Below, one piece after another: positions 27,678 through 37,674 of a stretch of DNA of 64,000 nucleotides. A program made the translations under genes and the position numbers. The notes beneath the pieces were generated by a model. It made no database searches and had not been told where the DNA came from. It saw nothing but the letters and a program-made list of their open reading frames with translations. The stretch is from DATJPW01 sp963752855 (lineage in GTDB: Bacteria > Desulfobacterota > Desulfomonilia > Desulfomonilales > Desulfomonilaceae): assembly GCA_963752855.1 (NCBI GenBank), contig CAVVZX010000041.1:114155-178154 (forward strand), read 5' to 3'. Every line of letters begins with the position of its first letter. Position 1 is the first letter of the stretch.

Positions 27678-27927
27678 AGCAGATGTGGAACTTCGGCTGG
27701 TTACTAGCGCTGTTCTTCGGCGTCCGGATCCTGTACATCAGCTATCAACAACGTGGACCTGGTCGTCCGGAAGTCCACCGACCACGCGTAGAATCATCGG
27801 ACTCTAAACTTTAGGAACCCTCTTGTCTTTGAATTGATCAAGAATCTCAGGTAGAATCATTACTACCCCTTAAACGTCTGAAACGGCAGTAATCACCGCG
27901 GAGGATTGCCGCCAAGGAAGTGAAGAG

Positions 27928-29314
27928 ATGGATGTTTCCACCGTCATACAGCGACTGAAGGAAATTGTCGGCGCCCGGTACGTTTTGACTTCCGATCCGG
28001 ACTTGATGCTTTACGGATATGACGCGTACCTGGAGACGAGCAAGCCGGACGTGGTTGTTCTTCCCGAGAACACCGAGGAAGTGAGCCGGATCGCGCTCCT
28101 GGCTTACGAGGCTGGAGTCCCCGTCACGGCTCGTGGGGCGGGCACTTGTCTGAGTGGAGGCCCTGTGCCGCTCAAGGGCGGGATTGTGATTCACTTTTCC
28201 AGAATGAATCGCATTCTGGAAATTGATGCTCCTAACAAGAGAGCCAGGGTCGAACCGGGCGTAATAACATTGGATTTGCAGACCGCCGTGGCCAAAAAAG
28301 GGCCTGCAATATGCGCCCGACCCGGCAAGTCAAAAGACTTCCACTTTGGGAGGGAATGTCGGAGAGAACTCCGGAGGACCGCATTGCCTTAAATACGGTG
28401 TGACCACCAATCATGTCTTGGGCCTCAAAGTCGTGCTCTACGACGGCGCGATATTAGATGTTGGAGGAAAGGCGCCTGACCGGCCGGGCTATGATCTGAC
28501 AGGCCTTATGGTGGGCTCAGAAGGCACATTGGGCATCGTCACGGAGATTACGGTGCGGCTCATTGAACAGCCCGAAGCGATCAAAACAATGCTGGCCATC
28601 TTTGATACCATAGAGGACGCCGGCGCCACGGTATCGGCGATCATCGCCGACGGAATCTTGCCGGCCACACTGGAAATGATGGACAAGTTGATCATTAAGG
28701 CTGTTGAAGAATCGGTCCACGCCGGCTATCCACTGGACGCCGAAGCTGTCCTCATAATCGAATTGGACGGTCTCAAGGATGGAATGGAACGGCTCGCGGA
28801 CCGAATCACTAAAATATGCCGGGCCAATCGAGTCCGAGAGGTGAAAGTCGCTAAGAACGCAGCGGAACGAGACACTCTCTGGGTGGGCCGCCGCGGGGCC
28901 TTTGGCGCAGTTTCCAGGCTAAGGCCGAGCTACATGGTATGCGATGGGACAGTGCCGCGGACTAGGCTTCCCGACGTGCTCGGGAAAGTAAAAGAAATCG
29001 GCCGAAAGCACAATCTCCCCATCGCCAACGTATTCCACGCAGGCGACGGAAATCTTCATCCAATAATTCTGTTCGACATCCGTGACCAGGAGGAAACCGC
29101 TCGGGTGAGAAAGGCCGGCACGGAGATCTTGCGTTCGTGTGTGGACGCAGGGGGCACTATCAGCGGTGAGCACGGCATAGGTTTGGAAAAACTCGGGGAG
29201 ATGTCCTTCATTTTTTCTCAAGATGATATCGCAGCGATGTGGAAGCTGAAGAACGCCTGCGATCCGGCGGGCCAACTTAATCCGGGCAAGGTCCTGCCCC
29301 CGTTATCCTCGTGA
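27928..29314 (+). CDS. glcD: GlcD-type FAD-linked 2-hydroxyacid dehydrogenase (one frame change)
   Basis: A ~461-residue VAO/PCMH-family flavoprotein oxidising glycolate or D-lactate. The FAD-binding block is VTARGAGTCLSGGPVP. After an extra G in the run at ~28293 (gccaaaaaaggg where GKKGLQYAP is expected) the second frame gives TLGGNVGENSGGPHCLKYGVT, GLMVGSEGTLGIVTE, then the C-terminal FHAGDGNLHP and SGEHGIGLEK blocks with their metal/substrate histidines. All signature residues survive, so the frame change may be a homopolymer miscall. It heads glcDEF. Confidence 0.85.
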
Positions 29315-29336
29315 ATACAGGAAAGGGGACCGGAAA

Positions 29337-30747
29337 ATGAACATAAATTTGCTGCATGAGATTTTACGATCTGAAACGGTGGTTACGGATTCCGCCGTCC
29401 TCAGCGAGTTCTCCGTGGACGGCATTGCGCCGGAGGCGTTGGTTTGCCCGGAAAATTTGGACCAAGCCGCTGAAATAATGAAGCTCGCCAACAGGCAAAA
29501 TTGGGCTGTGATTCCCTGGGGCGCCGGTACCAAGATGGCTCTCGGCAAGGTTCCTTCGCGGTATAATCTGGTCTTGAGCACAAATCGGTTGAACAAGATT
29601 GTCGACCTTGACGTGGCTAATCTGACGGTTACCGCGCAGGCCGGCGTCAAGCTGGCGGACCTTCAGGACCTTCTCGCAGGCGCGGAGAATAGATGTTTCT
29701 TCCCGCCTGACGATAATCTCAAAGAGCAAGCAGATTACATGTGCTCCAGTCGTGACTACAAGGGGGTTTTCTTGCCGCTGGACCCGCCATTTCCGGATCG
29801 GGTGACGCTGGGCGGCATTGTCGCGGCCAACTCCACCGGACCGAAAAGACTGCGCTATGGACTGCCACGCGATTTGGTCCTGGGCGTGAAATACGTGAGC
29901 CCCACAGGCGAGATCATCGGAATGGGAGGAAAAACGGTCAAGAATGTTAGCGGCTATGACGTTTCCAAAATCATGATCGGCTCCCTCGGCACACTGGGGA
30001 TCCTCGGAGAAATAACGTTTCGACTCCTACCGCTGCCCGAGCAAATTTCCACTGTAGTGGCGTCTTTCGGAACGTTCGGAGCCGCCAAAGCCTTTACGGA
30101 CCGAGTTCTTGAGTCAAAGCTTCTTCCCACCTCCTTGGAAATCCTGAACCGCCCTGCCTGCGGCCTTACGTCTTCGTTGGACTTGAGTTTACCGCCCGCA
30201 GGGTGGAGCGCTGCCGTTGCTGTGGAAGGATTCGAGGAAGAAGTAAAAAGGGAGATAGCGGACCTCAAGGACATGGCGCAGCGAGAGGGCGCGTTGGAAG
30301 TGACAGCGCTGGATCAGGGCAAGACGTCGGTTTTTTGGCGGATGTTGGCCAACTGCGGAGTAGCGTCGCAGGGAAAAACAGTGGTCAAATTCAAGGGTAG
30401 TTTCCTCATTTCGCGCTATGCTGAAGTCATGGAGGCGTGGACTGCCGCGTCCTCCGATTACCAAGCCGCTTTGACGGTATCGGCAGGGTTGGGCTTGGCG
30501 TACGGGTACTTTTTCTGCCAATCTGATGGGGATCCGGAAAAGCTTGCCGCTGTCGGAACAGCTTTTCGCGTCGCGGCCGAGAAATGTGAGGGTAGTATGG
30601 TCATGGAATGCGCTCCGGCGTCTCTTAAACAAAAGCTCGATCCCTGGGGCTAGCCCGAGAGAGGATTTCCCTCTTATGAAGAGGATTAAGGACAATGTCG
30701 ATCCTCTGGGTGTGCTCAATCCAGGTCGTTTTCTGGGAGGGATATAG
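29337..30747 (+). CDS. glcE: GlcE-type FAD-binding subunit (one frame change near the end)
   Basis: A second PCMH-family subunit, ~470 residues. WAVIPWGAGTKMALG is the FAD pyrophosphate region, and ANSTGPKRLRYGLPRDLVLG...GKTVKNVSGYDVSKIMIGSLGTLG is the second half of the site, shared with GlcE. The frame breaks near 30645 in a tggggct run. The other frame continues with the family's usual ending KDNVDPLGVLNPGRF. It starts 22 bases after glcD. It works with GlcD and GlcF to pass electrons to the membrane or a ferredoxin pool. Confidence 0.8.
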
Positions 30748-30750
30748 CCC

Positions 30751-31900
30751 ATGAACATAGTTGAACTCAAGGAGCTGCAGTACCGAGGAAGTGGCCAAGT
30801 GTACCCGATGCGGCTTTTGTCTCCCCAATTGTCCGACATACGCCGTGCGCAGGACGGAAGGTTTAACGCCAAGAGGGCGCAATGCCATCACACGAGCGGT
30901 CATTGAAGGCGAGCTGGAACTTACCCAGGACGTGGCCGCGGCCATATTTACCTGCCTTGGTTGCGGGGCCTGCACGAAAGCGTGTTTCCCGGGGATCAAG
31001 ACAAGGGATGTCGTCCTGTCCGATAGGGCTTGTCTGACCGAGGTTCAGGCGCATCCGAAGATATTCGAAAAACTCGCGGAGACCCTGGACCAATACCACA
31101 ACATCTCCGAAGACGATAATGAGGGCAGGGCCGAGTGGCGAAAATATTTGAAAGGTGTCCCGGATGCGGTGTTGGGAAAAGACCGGGCTGAAATCGTTTA
31201 TTTTGTGGGTTGCGTGGCCTCGTTCCTGCCTATGGCGCAAAAGATTCCAGCGGACCTCGCTACTATCATGTATCATGCCGGCCTGGACTTCACGATCCTG
31301 GGTGGCGCCGAATGGTGCTGCGGCTTTCCGCTCCTTGGGGCGGGTATGCCGGACAAAGTCGCTGCGCTGAAAAAACACAATCTTGAGAAACTCAAAAGCG
31401 TCGGAGCCCGACAGGCGGTATTTTCATGTCCATCGTGCCTGCACACCTGGAAGCATTTTTACAGTCCGGACGCGGAACTGCTTCACGCTAGCCAGCTTTT
31501 GTCGGACCTGATCAAGCAAGACAAGCTGGAGTTAAAGCCCCTCAAACTCAAGGTCACATACCACGATCCCTGCTACCTGGGCCGTAATACCGGCGTCTTC
31601 GAAGAGCCGCGAGAGATTATAAAATCCATACCCGGGATTGAATTCGTTGAGCTTCCCAACAACAGGAACTTCAGTAACTGCTGTGGTGGCGGCGGGAACG
31701 TAGAGATGGTGGACCCTGACCTTTCAGCCGCAGTGGCTCAACGCAAAATCGAAGAAATCCGATCAACAGGCGCTGACACGGTAGTCTCTTCCTGCCAACA
31801 ATGTCTTAGAGTGATTGCCGCCGGCGCACATAGCGCAGGAGTTGAACTGAATGTTTTGGACCTGACGCAACTGGTCGCCAAGTCCTTGACACAACAATAG
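30751..31900 (+). CDS. glcF: GlcF-type iron-sulfur heterodisulfide-reductase-like subunit
   Basis: About 380 residues. Two 4Fe-4S motifs (CTRCGFCLPNCP, CLGCGACTKAC) are followed by two CCG domains (EWCCGFPLLGAG and NCCGGGGNVEM), as in glycolate oxidase GlcF and lactate dehydrogenase LldE-like proteins. The ATG at 30751 (MNIVELKEL) is in another frame from the Fe-S part, so there is a one-base change near 30775. Alternatively translation begins at the TTG at 30761. It passes electrons from GlcDE toward quinone or other carriers. Adjacent to glcE with almost no gap. Confidence 0.85.
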
Positions 31901-32203
31901 ATGGGGGTGGCGAAAGCCATGATAGCTAGCTTTTCAGTATATCCTCTTGGTGAAGGCACAAGCCTCAGCCGTTTCGTGAAGAAAGGGGTGGCCGTTGTCA
32001 AGGCTTCCGGCTATCCGTATGAGGTAGGGGCTATGTCCACGTCCGTGGAAGTCCCGGACCTGGATGCGCTCTTCGACCTGGTAAAAAAGATTCATTCCGC
32101 TCACGTGGCGGAGGGAGCCAAGCGGGTGGTTATCGACCTGAAAGTGGATGACCGCAGGGACAAGCAAGCGACCATGGCTTCCAAAAAGGCGGCCGTTACG
32201 TAA
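31901..32203 (+). CDS. Thiamine-binding (MTH1187/YkoF-like, DUF77) protein
   Basis: A 100-residue ferredoxin-fold protein of the UPF0045 family. The typical start is IASFSVYPLGEGTSLSRFVKK; MSTSVEVPDLDALFDLVKKIH and GAKRVVIDLKVDDRRDK complete it. Members bind thiamine or hydroxymethylpyrimidine and are thought to deliver or buffer it. Placement directly after glcF (the ATG follows its stop codon) beside two TPP enzyme systems makes a cofactor role plausible. The ATG 18 bases further in is an equally good start. Confidence 0.75.
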   Translation: MGVAKAMIASFSVYPLGEGTSLSRFVKKGVAVVKASGYPYEVGAMSTSVEVPDLDALFDLVKKIHSAHVAEGAKRVVIDLKVDDRRDKQATMASKKAAVT

Positions 32204-32271
32204 TGCGCATTCGTCAAAGAACATGTAAAACGCAGTTGGCCTGGCAGAGACACCGGTCCCTACCGGTAGTT

Positions 32272-32298
32272 GGTAGCGACCGGCCTCCGTGCCGGTCG
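32272..32298. repeat. Dispersed palindromic repeat, copy 2
   Basis: Exact inverse copy of 4113-4139, again next to a TACCGGTA sequence (32261-32268). It sits in the 171-base gap between the thiamine-binding protein gene and larA and could form a stable hairpin in the transcript. Confidence 0.6.
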
Positions 32299-32374
32299 AA
32301 TTTGAGTCACAAAAGTCAATCGGCATGAAAAGGGGACTTGGCCCTGCGCTTGTTAACTCCGACGGGAACTGACG

Positions 32375-33664
32375 ATGAATTACCTCATGAATTATGGCCG
32401 CAGCGGGTTGACTTTGGAACTGCCCGACCACTGGAAGGTCACGGTTATCCGCAAGAAACGGATGCCCGTGCTGCCGGACCCGGTAGCTGCTATGGCCCGG
32501 GCGCTGAAGGAACCGGTCGGCTCCGGAACGCTAAGGGAAGAAGCCAAAGGGCGCTCCAAGATTTGCATCCTCATTTGCGACGTAACACGGCCCGTCCCCA
32601 ACGGATTAATTCTGCCCGCAGTCATCGGAGAATTGTTGGAGGCCGGCCTAAGTCCCGAACAGATCACCGTCATGGTGGCAACCGGCTTGCATCGCCCCAA
32701 TGAGGGCGATGAACTTCGCGAAGTGGTCGGTGACGAGTGGGTTTTCAACGCAGTCAAAGTCGTCAATCATTTTGCGCGCAACGACGCGGATCACGTAAAT
32801 CTGGGAGTTACCTCCCGAGGGACGCCCATTAGGTTGGACCGGCGATTCGTGGAGGCGGATTTACGGATCGTCACAGGTCTTGTGGAACCTCATTTCATGG
32901 CCGGTTACTCGGGGGGCCGGAAAGTAATTGTCCCTGGCGTAGCGCATCAAGAGACCATCACGCGGCTTCACACCGCTATGTTTCTGGAATCCCCCGAGGC
33001 CGCCAACTGCATTTTAGACGGCAATCCGTTACATGAAGAGCAAATGGAAATCGTGAACCGCATCGGCGGCGCTCTGGCTGTCAACACTGTCATTGACGAA
33101 TTCCGACAGCCTTGCTTCTTGAATTTCGGCGACATCGTACAGAGCCACATGGATGCGATACATTTCATGAAGAAGTATGCGGAGGTAACCGTGCCGCGAC
33201 GCTTCCGCACTGTTATTACAAGTTCAGCCGGATACCCGCTGGACAAGACCTATTACCAGACAGTCAAGGGCATGGTAGGAGCTATGGATATCCTGGAACC
33301 GGGTGGAGATCTGTTCATTGTCTCCGAATGCTCGGAGGGCATGGGCTCTCAAGACTACGTGGAGGCGCAAAAAAGGCTCTTGGCGCTTGGACCGGACAAA
33401 TTCCTCGATGAATTACGGCCCAAGCAACATGCGGCCGTGGACGAATGGCAGACGGAGATGCAACTAAAACCGATGCGGATCGGGGCTATTCGTTGCTACA
33501 CTCAATGCCTTTGCGCGGAGGACGTGCAATTGACGGGTGTTGAGAGCTTTTCGGAGCTGGATCGCTTTCAGGAGGCCATCCGACAAAGCGTGGAACAATC
33601 GGGCGATTTGTCTGTGGCGGTTATACCTGAAGGACCTTATGTGGTTCCCTGCTCATTGCGGTAG
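32375..33664 (+). CDS. larA: Nickel-pincer lactate racemase family protein
   Basis: A 429-residue LarA homologue, which interconverts L- and D-lactate (or another 2-hydroxyacid) by hydride transfer on the nickel-pincer nucleotide. The functional residues of the Lactiplantibacillus enzyme line up: His106 (GLHRPN), His173 (EPHFMAG), the pincer-anchoring Lys183 (GGRKVIVPG) and Ni ligand His199 (TRLH). LarB, LarC and LarE, needed to make the cofactor, are not in this window. With GlcDEF next door it could feed L-lactate into a D-specific dehydrogenase. Other LarA-family substrates are known, so the substrate is open. Confidence 0.85.
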   Translation: MNYLMNYGRSGLTLELPDHWKVTVIRKKRMPVLPDPVAAMARALKEPVGSGTLREEAKGRSKICILICDVTRPVPNGLILPAVIGELLEAGLSPEQITVMVATGLHRPNEGDELREVVGDEWVFNAVKVVNHFARNDADHVNLGVTSRGTPIRLDRRFVEADLRIVTGLVEPHFMAGYSGGRKVIVPGVAHQETITRLHTAMFLESPEAANCILDGNPLHEEQMEIVNRIGGALAVNTVIDEFRQPCFLNFGDIVQSHMDAIHFMKKYAEVTVPRRFRTVITSSAGYPLDKTYYQTVKGMVGAMDILEPGGDLFIVSECSEGMGSQDYVEAQKRLLALGPDKFLDELRPKQHAAVDEWQTEMQLKPMRIGAIRCYTQCLCAEDVQLTGVESFSELDRFQEAIRQSVEQSGDLSVAVIPEGPYVVPCSLR

Positions 33665-33746
33665 GTAGGACGAAAAGCGGGTTATAGGAGAAAGCGCTCC
33701 CGGAATGATTCCTGAGATAGCCCGGAGGGGGCTGAAGGAAAGCGAC

Positions 33747-34883
33747 ATGAAGATTTTGATAGCTCCGAATGCGCTGAAAGGTTCGCTCTCTGCGGTTGAA
33801 GCGGCGGAGAGGATCGGCCGCGGCCTGAAAAGATCAGGTTTGGACGCTGATCTGGACCTCATGCCCATAGCGGATGGCGGCGATGACACTATGGACGTTC
33901 TTGTCGCATCCGGCGGGGAGGTCCGTGAGGTCGAGGTCCTTGATCCGCTTGCGTAGACCGATCCGGTCGCAATTCGCGCTACTCGCGGACGGAGGCGCCG
34001 CTGTCGTCGAAATGGCGCGGGCATCAGGTCTAAAGCTCTTGGAGCCTTCCGAGAGGAACCCGCTCATAACTACTACTTATGGAACTGGTCAGCTAATAGC
34101 CGCTGCCATCGAAGCCGGGGCCAAGCGTTTGATAGTCGGGATCGGCGGCAGCGCCACCAATGACGGCGGTGTCGGTTGCGCGCAGGCCTTGGGCCTGCGG
34201 ACAGAGGACTCGCAGGGTCGCAGCGTTCCCGGCGAGGGCGGTTCTTTGAAAAAAGTGCGTCGGATTGTCATGGACGAAATGTCGCCCGCTCTAGACGGTG
34301 TCGAAATCCGGGTGGCGTGTGATGTGGACAATCCGCTGCTAGGGCCCCGCGGCGCATCAGCGGTTTTTGGCCCCCAAAAGGGCGCCACACCCGAACAAGT
34401 GAAAGAACTGGAAGCCAACTTGGCTCACTTTTATGGTTTGTTAGCGGAAACTCTCGGCATAGACGTGCGCGACCGTCCAGGGAGCGGCGCTGCCGGCGGA
34501 TTGGGGGCCGGCTTGATGGCGTTTCTCAACGGGCAGCCCAGGAGCGGCATAGACCTGGTGCTTGAATACCTGGATCTGCCCGAGACGTCTGAAAGACGTT
34601 GATCTGGTCATCACTGCCGAAGGACGCATGGACTCACAGACTTTGGGCGGCAAAGGCCCTGTCGGCCTTGCCAGGCGCGCCCTGGAGCAGTGGCGTCCCC
34701 ACCATAGCGCTTGTGGGCTCCGTGGGAGACGGTGAAGAAGAACTCCATGACGCGGGCATAAAGGCTATTTTCCCCATCGTCCCAGGCCCTATGGATCTGA
34801 CTGAGGCCATGAAAACCGCGGGAGAACTCCTCGAGAAAACTGCCGTGAGGATTGGACGCCTGCTGTCTCTGGGCCGTCACTGA
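33747..34883 (+). CDS. glxK: Glycerate 2-kinase (GarK/GlxK family), several frame changes
   Basis: ~375 residues when frames are joined. ILIAPNALKGSLSAVEAAE opens it, then MPIADGGDDTMDVL. After a frame change near 33955 come VGIGGSATNDGGVGCAQALG, RVACDVDNPLLGPRGASAVFGPQKG and PGSGAAGGLGAGLMAFL. Further changes near 34590 and 34690 lead to DLVITAEGRMDSQTLGGKGP and PTIALVGSVGDG. It phosphorylates D-glycerate to 2-phosphoglycerate, the last step of the glyoxylate-carboligase route. Every signature block is preserved, so the breaks may be sequencing faults; three in one gene also fits decay. Confidence 0.75.
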
Positions 34884-34943
34884 AACATCACAATGATTGC
34901 CCAAGGCAATTAGTAAGTTGCTTGCCGGTGAAAGCACGTTCGA

Positions 34944-36056
34944 TCAATCGGCCTGGGCTTCCGCCTTGTAATAGCAGCCGAACGGTTTGGCTTCCAGGAG
35001 CGCTTCCATGCACGGTTGCATGAGACGCACGTGGCCGGGGTCCGGTCGCCTTCCTGCCATCTGGCAAGAAGGTTCGGCTCTCGGATAAGCGGCCGGCTTA
35101 AAGCCAACAAGTCCGCAGTCCCGTCTCGAATCACGTCCGCTGCCACATCAAAAGACCTCAAGCCGCCTACCATAATCACCGGAATATCCACCCTCTGTTT
35201 GATCGCGCGGCGCCAGTCTCTGAAGTAGTCCTCATGGTCCGGACGGACGATCCCTGTGCGGAATTCAGAATGCTTGTAGCCTCTTCCTCGCAATCCCGAG
35301 CTGATCTCGATGGCGTCGAGCCCGTCGCGGGCCAGGATTTCAGCAGCGGGCAATCCTTCCCTGAATTCCAGTCCGCCGAGGAAACCGTCTTCAACTCCCA
35401 GCTTCATGAGAACAGGAAAATCTGAGCCTACTTTTGAGCGGATGGAGCGAATAATTTCGCGATGTAGGCGGAGCCTGATTTTCGAGTGAGCCGCCCCATT
35501 CATCCTTCCGACGATTCGTGAAAGGGGACAGGAACTGGCTTAGCAGATACGCGTGAGCCCCGTGGATCTGAACCGCGTCGAATCCTGCTGCCTTGGCGCG
35601 TTCGGCCCCGTCTCCGAATGCCTGAATGACTTGCTTGATCTCATCCTCTTCCATCTCGCGATGGGGCGCGGTGAACAGAGGGTCATCGGCCACAAAGGAC
35701 GGCGCCAAGGCAGGCCTCTTTTGATAAATCTTGCCCGTCTCCCGGCCTGCATGAAAGAGCTGGACGGCAATTTTGGCGCCCAAATCATGAACCATTCCGG
35801 TCAACCGAGAAAACCCCGTAACATCCTCATCATGGGCAATTGAATTCTGGTACGGCGATATCCGTCCCGCAGCATGAACATAGGCAATGCCAGTGACGAT
35901 TAATCCAACCTTGCCACGAGCGAGTCCCTCATAAAGGCTCATCTGACGTTCCGAGACACGGCCCTCCTTGTCGGCGCTTCCGTCGTAAGTGGCCGAACGG
36001 ACAAACCGGTTCCGGATTTCCAAATTCTTTATTTTATAAGGCTCGAACAGCGGCAT
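34944..36056 (-). CDS. Old-Yellow-Enzyme-type NADH:flavin oxidoreductase (two frame changes)
   Basis: A ~370-residue FMN TIM-barrel protein. MPLFEPYKIKNLEIRNRFVRSAT is the classical start. DAVQIHGAHAYLLSQFLSPFTNRR has the paired histidine/asparagine-type substrate site. After a frame change near 35490 come SDFPVLMKLGVEDG and VIMVGGLRSFDVA, and the C-terminal Cys pair region CVSCN. A last change near 35010 restores MEALLEAKPFGCYYKAEAQ to the stop at 34944. AAGGAGATC precedes the ATG. It reduces activated alkenes or enones; the true substrate is unknown. It is convergent with the glycerate kinase gene. Confidence 0.8.
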
Positions 36057-36261
36057 AAGACCGATCTCCTTACGAGGGGATTGTTTCACCAGCCCGGCGC
36101 CCAAGAATCTCAATCGTACAAGACAATATATAGGAGGGATTAGAGCTTGTCTGCATCGTAGGTCACACTTCGATAAAAAAGTTTGGTTGTTGTCAATAAC
36201 TCAACCAGCCTAATTTTTGTCCTTGGCAAGGATATTGACTCGGCGGTATTGTTGTTCTGAA

Positions 36262-36660
36262 ATGAATTCAAGTCTCATCACATCACCTGATCAGCCGCTA
36301 TTCGTTTTGAGATACCGCCAAGGCCATGGCTCCAGAATAATCTTGTATTCTCTTATATTCTTGGTGTGGCTGGTATTTGCTATAGCGATCCCATTTGTAA
36401 TGAAATACGGACTTCTTGAATTGGCTATAGCGCTTTTCTTCGAGCTTATCAGCGTTTTTTTATTTTTCCGGCTTATCTTGGGAATCGTCGATTTGATATT
36501 GTTCAAGGAAGTGCGGCTCTACAGAGATAGGATGGTCAAGATCTGGAAATTCATTGGCGCAAGACAAATAGGATTAGCACAAGCAAATTGGAAAGCGCTT
36601 CCCGGGGAATCAGGGCAAGGACCCTATGCAAGTGAGTCGCCTGGTGTCAAGACAGGTTGA
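36262..36660 (+). CDS. Hypothetical two-helix membrane protein
   Basis: 132 residues. A short N-terminus is followed by two or three close hydrophobic helices (IILYSLIFLVWLVFAIAIPFV and LELAIALFFELISVFLFFRLIL), then a ~35-residue basic/polar C-terminal domain beginning KEVRLYRDRMVKIWKF. That resembles the start of a PH-like (bPH) membrane domain. The ATG at 36262 gives a sensible N-terminus. No family name is offered. Confidence 0.5.
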   Translation: MNSSLITSPDQPLFVLRYRQGHGSRIILYSLIFLVWLVFAIAIPFVMKYGLLELAIALFFELISVFLFFRLILGIVDLILFKEVRLYRDRMVKIWKFIGARQIGLAQANWKALPGESGQGPYASESPGVKTG

Positions 36661-36762
36661 CTCCTTTGTAGCGCAATGTTCTAGATATTGCTCAAGTGGT
36701 TTGGCGAATTCTGCTTTGATGAGTCGATATGACTCTCTCGCTGTTGCGATATGGGTCCATTA

Positions 36763-36891
36763 GGCTCACATGAGCCATTGTGCAACCCTCTACCTAGTAG
36801 GTAGTTGTCTCCCCAAAATGTATAATCAACTGAATCTAGGCACGATTCTGGTCAAAAATCCGGACGTCGTTTTCTCGGTATGGTCCTTGCA
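36763..36891 (+). promoter_or_regulatory. Palindromic UAS plus sigma-54-like promoter upstream of the chemosensory cluster
   Basis: GGCTCACATGAGCC (36763-36776) is a perfect 14-base palindrome. CGGTATG-GTCC-TTGCA (36876-36891) matches the sigma-54 -24/-12 layout, with GG and GC correctly placed but two to three weaker positions. The same arrangement, in ungapped alignment over ~90 bases, recurs at 52835-52966 before an MCP gene. First gene (cheW) starts ~240 bases after the promoter. The rest of 36661-37145 shows only the inverted-repeat segment at 37029. Confidence 0.5.
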
Positions 36892-37028
36892 TGTTCTTAA
36901 TCGAAAGCTAGAGGTATAATGACAGTTTATGAGAATGCCTCATCATTCCAAGTGGGTGTGACCGTCACATACCTTGCGCCTTAAAATAGAGGTAGGATGT
37001 AGCTAAAAACCCTGCCAAATTGTGAGGG

Positions 37029-37114
37029 GGCTGTCGGAGAAACTGATTTTATTGGACTTATTCTGTGCAATAAGGTTACAATTGGACCCCTAACAAAAAA
37101 AGTTCCCCACAGCC
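37029..37114. repeat. Inverted-repeat-bounded segment in the leader of the cheW gene
   Basis: GGCTGT at 37029 and ACAGCC at 37109 bound an 86-base A/T-rich stretch. Imperfect similarity between the two ends goes on inward (cggagaaactgatttt against the inverse of aaaaaaagttcccc). It could be a remnant of a small non-autonomous transposon or simply a leader hairpin. No second copy was seen in the window. Confidence 0.3.
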
Positions 37115-37145
37115 GATTTGTACCGCCTCACGTGGAGCGGATCTA

Positions 37146-37604
37146 ATGATTGGAAAAAATCATATTGTGGCCTTTACTCTTGATGATCAGAAATATGGGT
37201 TGAACTTGTCTTCTGTGGAACGGATCGTTCGTGCAGTCGAGATCACCCCTCTACCGGACGCCCCATGCGAGATTTTGGGAGTTATCAACGTGGAAGGCCG
37301 AATCATGCCGGTCCTCAACACTCGAAAATGGCTGGGGTTGCCCGAACGCGATATTGAGCTACAGGATGTTTTTATCATTGTTTCCGCCAATGATCATTCA
37401 GTGGCCCTGGTTGCGGATGAAGTCAAACCGGTAGTCGAGGTGCCGGTTGATCAGATGACGGATTCACAGGAAGTAGTCAACTCGTCCGGATCAGTTAGAG
37501 GCATAGCGAAATCGGAAGACGGCTTAATAATGATATTGACTGCCGAGAAAGCGCTTCCCGGGGAGGCGTTTGGAGAGATCGAGTCAGTTTTGTCGGCGAC
37601 GTGA
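37146..37604 (+). CDS. cheW: CheW-like coupling protein
   Basis: A 152-residue single CheW domain (two SH3-like barrels) that links chemoreceptors to CheA. HIVAFTLDDQKYGLNLSSVERIVRA begins the first barrel and ILGVINVEGRIMPVLNTRKWLGL is the classic CheW signature. It opens the signalling cluster that runs to 55.4 kb. A second, larger CheW is encoded at 40917. Confidence 0.85.
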   Translation: MIGKNHIVAFTLDDQKYGLNLSSVERIVRAVEITPLPDAPCEILGVINVEGRIMPVLNTRKWLGLPERDIELQDVFIIVSANDHSVALVADEVKPVVEVPVDQMTDSQEVVNSSGSVRGIAKSEDGLIMILTAEKALPGEAFGEIESVLSAT

Positions 37605-37674
37605 AGCCAGAGTATTGGGTCCAAAAAAGCCGATTTGCTCAGCTCTTACACGAGCGAGGCGTACTGGGGAAATT

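Larger units (their letters stand above)
25840..27847. mobile_element. Probable inserted segment bounded by a repeated dehydrogenase end
   Basis: The last codons of the alcohol dehydrogenase (25840-25859) recur at 27828-27847 with 19 of 20 bases the same, again followed by a stop a few codons later (FELIKNLR). Between the two copies lie a truncated MoxR gene and a transporter that is clearly more G+C-rich than all other genes here. This suggests insertion or a recombination that duplicated the dehydrogenase end. No transposase or integrase is visible. Confidence 0.4.

Noticed and set aside
27629..27814. Small open frame with a WNFGWLLALFFGVRIL helix after the transporter
   Set aside because: Its first codons are inside the strong hairpin at 27644-27673, no ribosome-binding site precedes it, and the tail is proline/arginine-rich with no family.
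36763..36830. Riboswitch (c-di-GMP type) before cheW
   Set aside because: Hairpins are present, but the conserved c-di-GMP riboswitch core is absent and the segment lies upstream of the likely sigma-54 start site, so it would not be transcribed from it.
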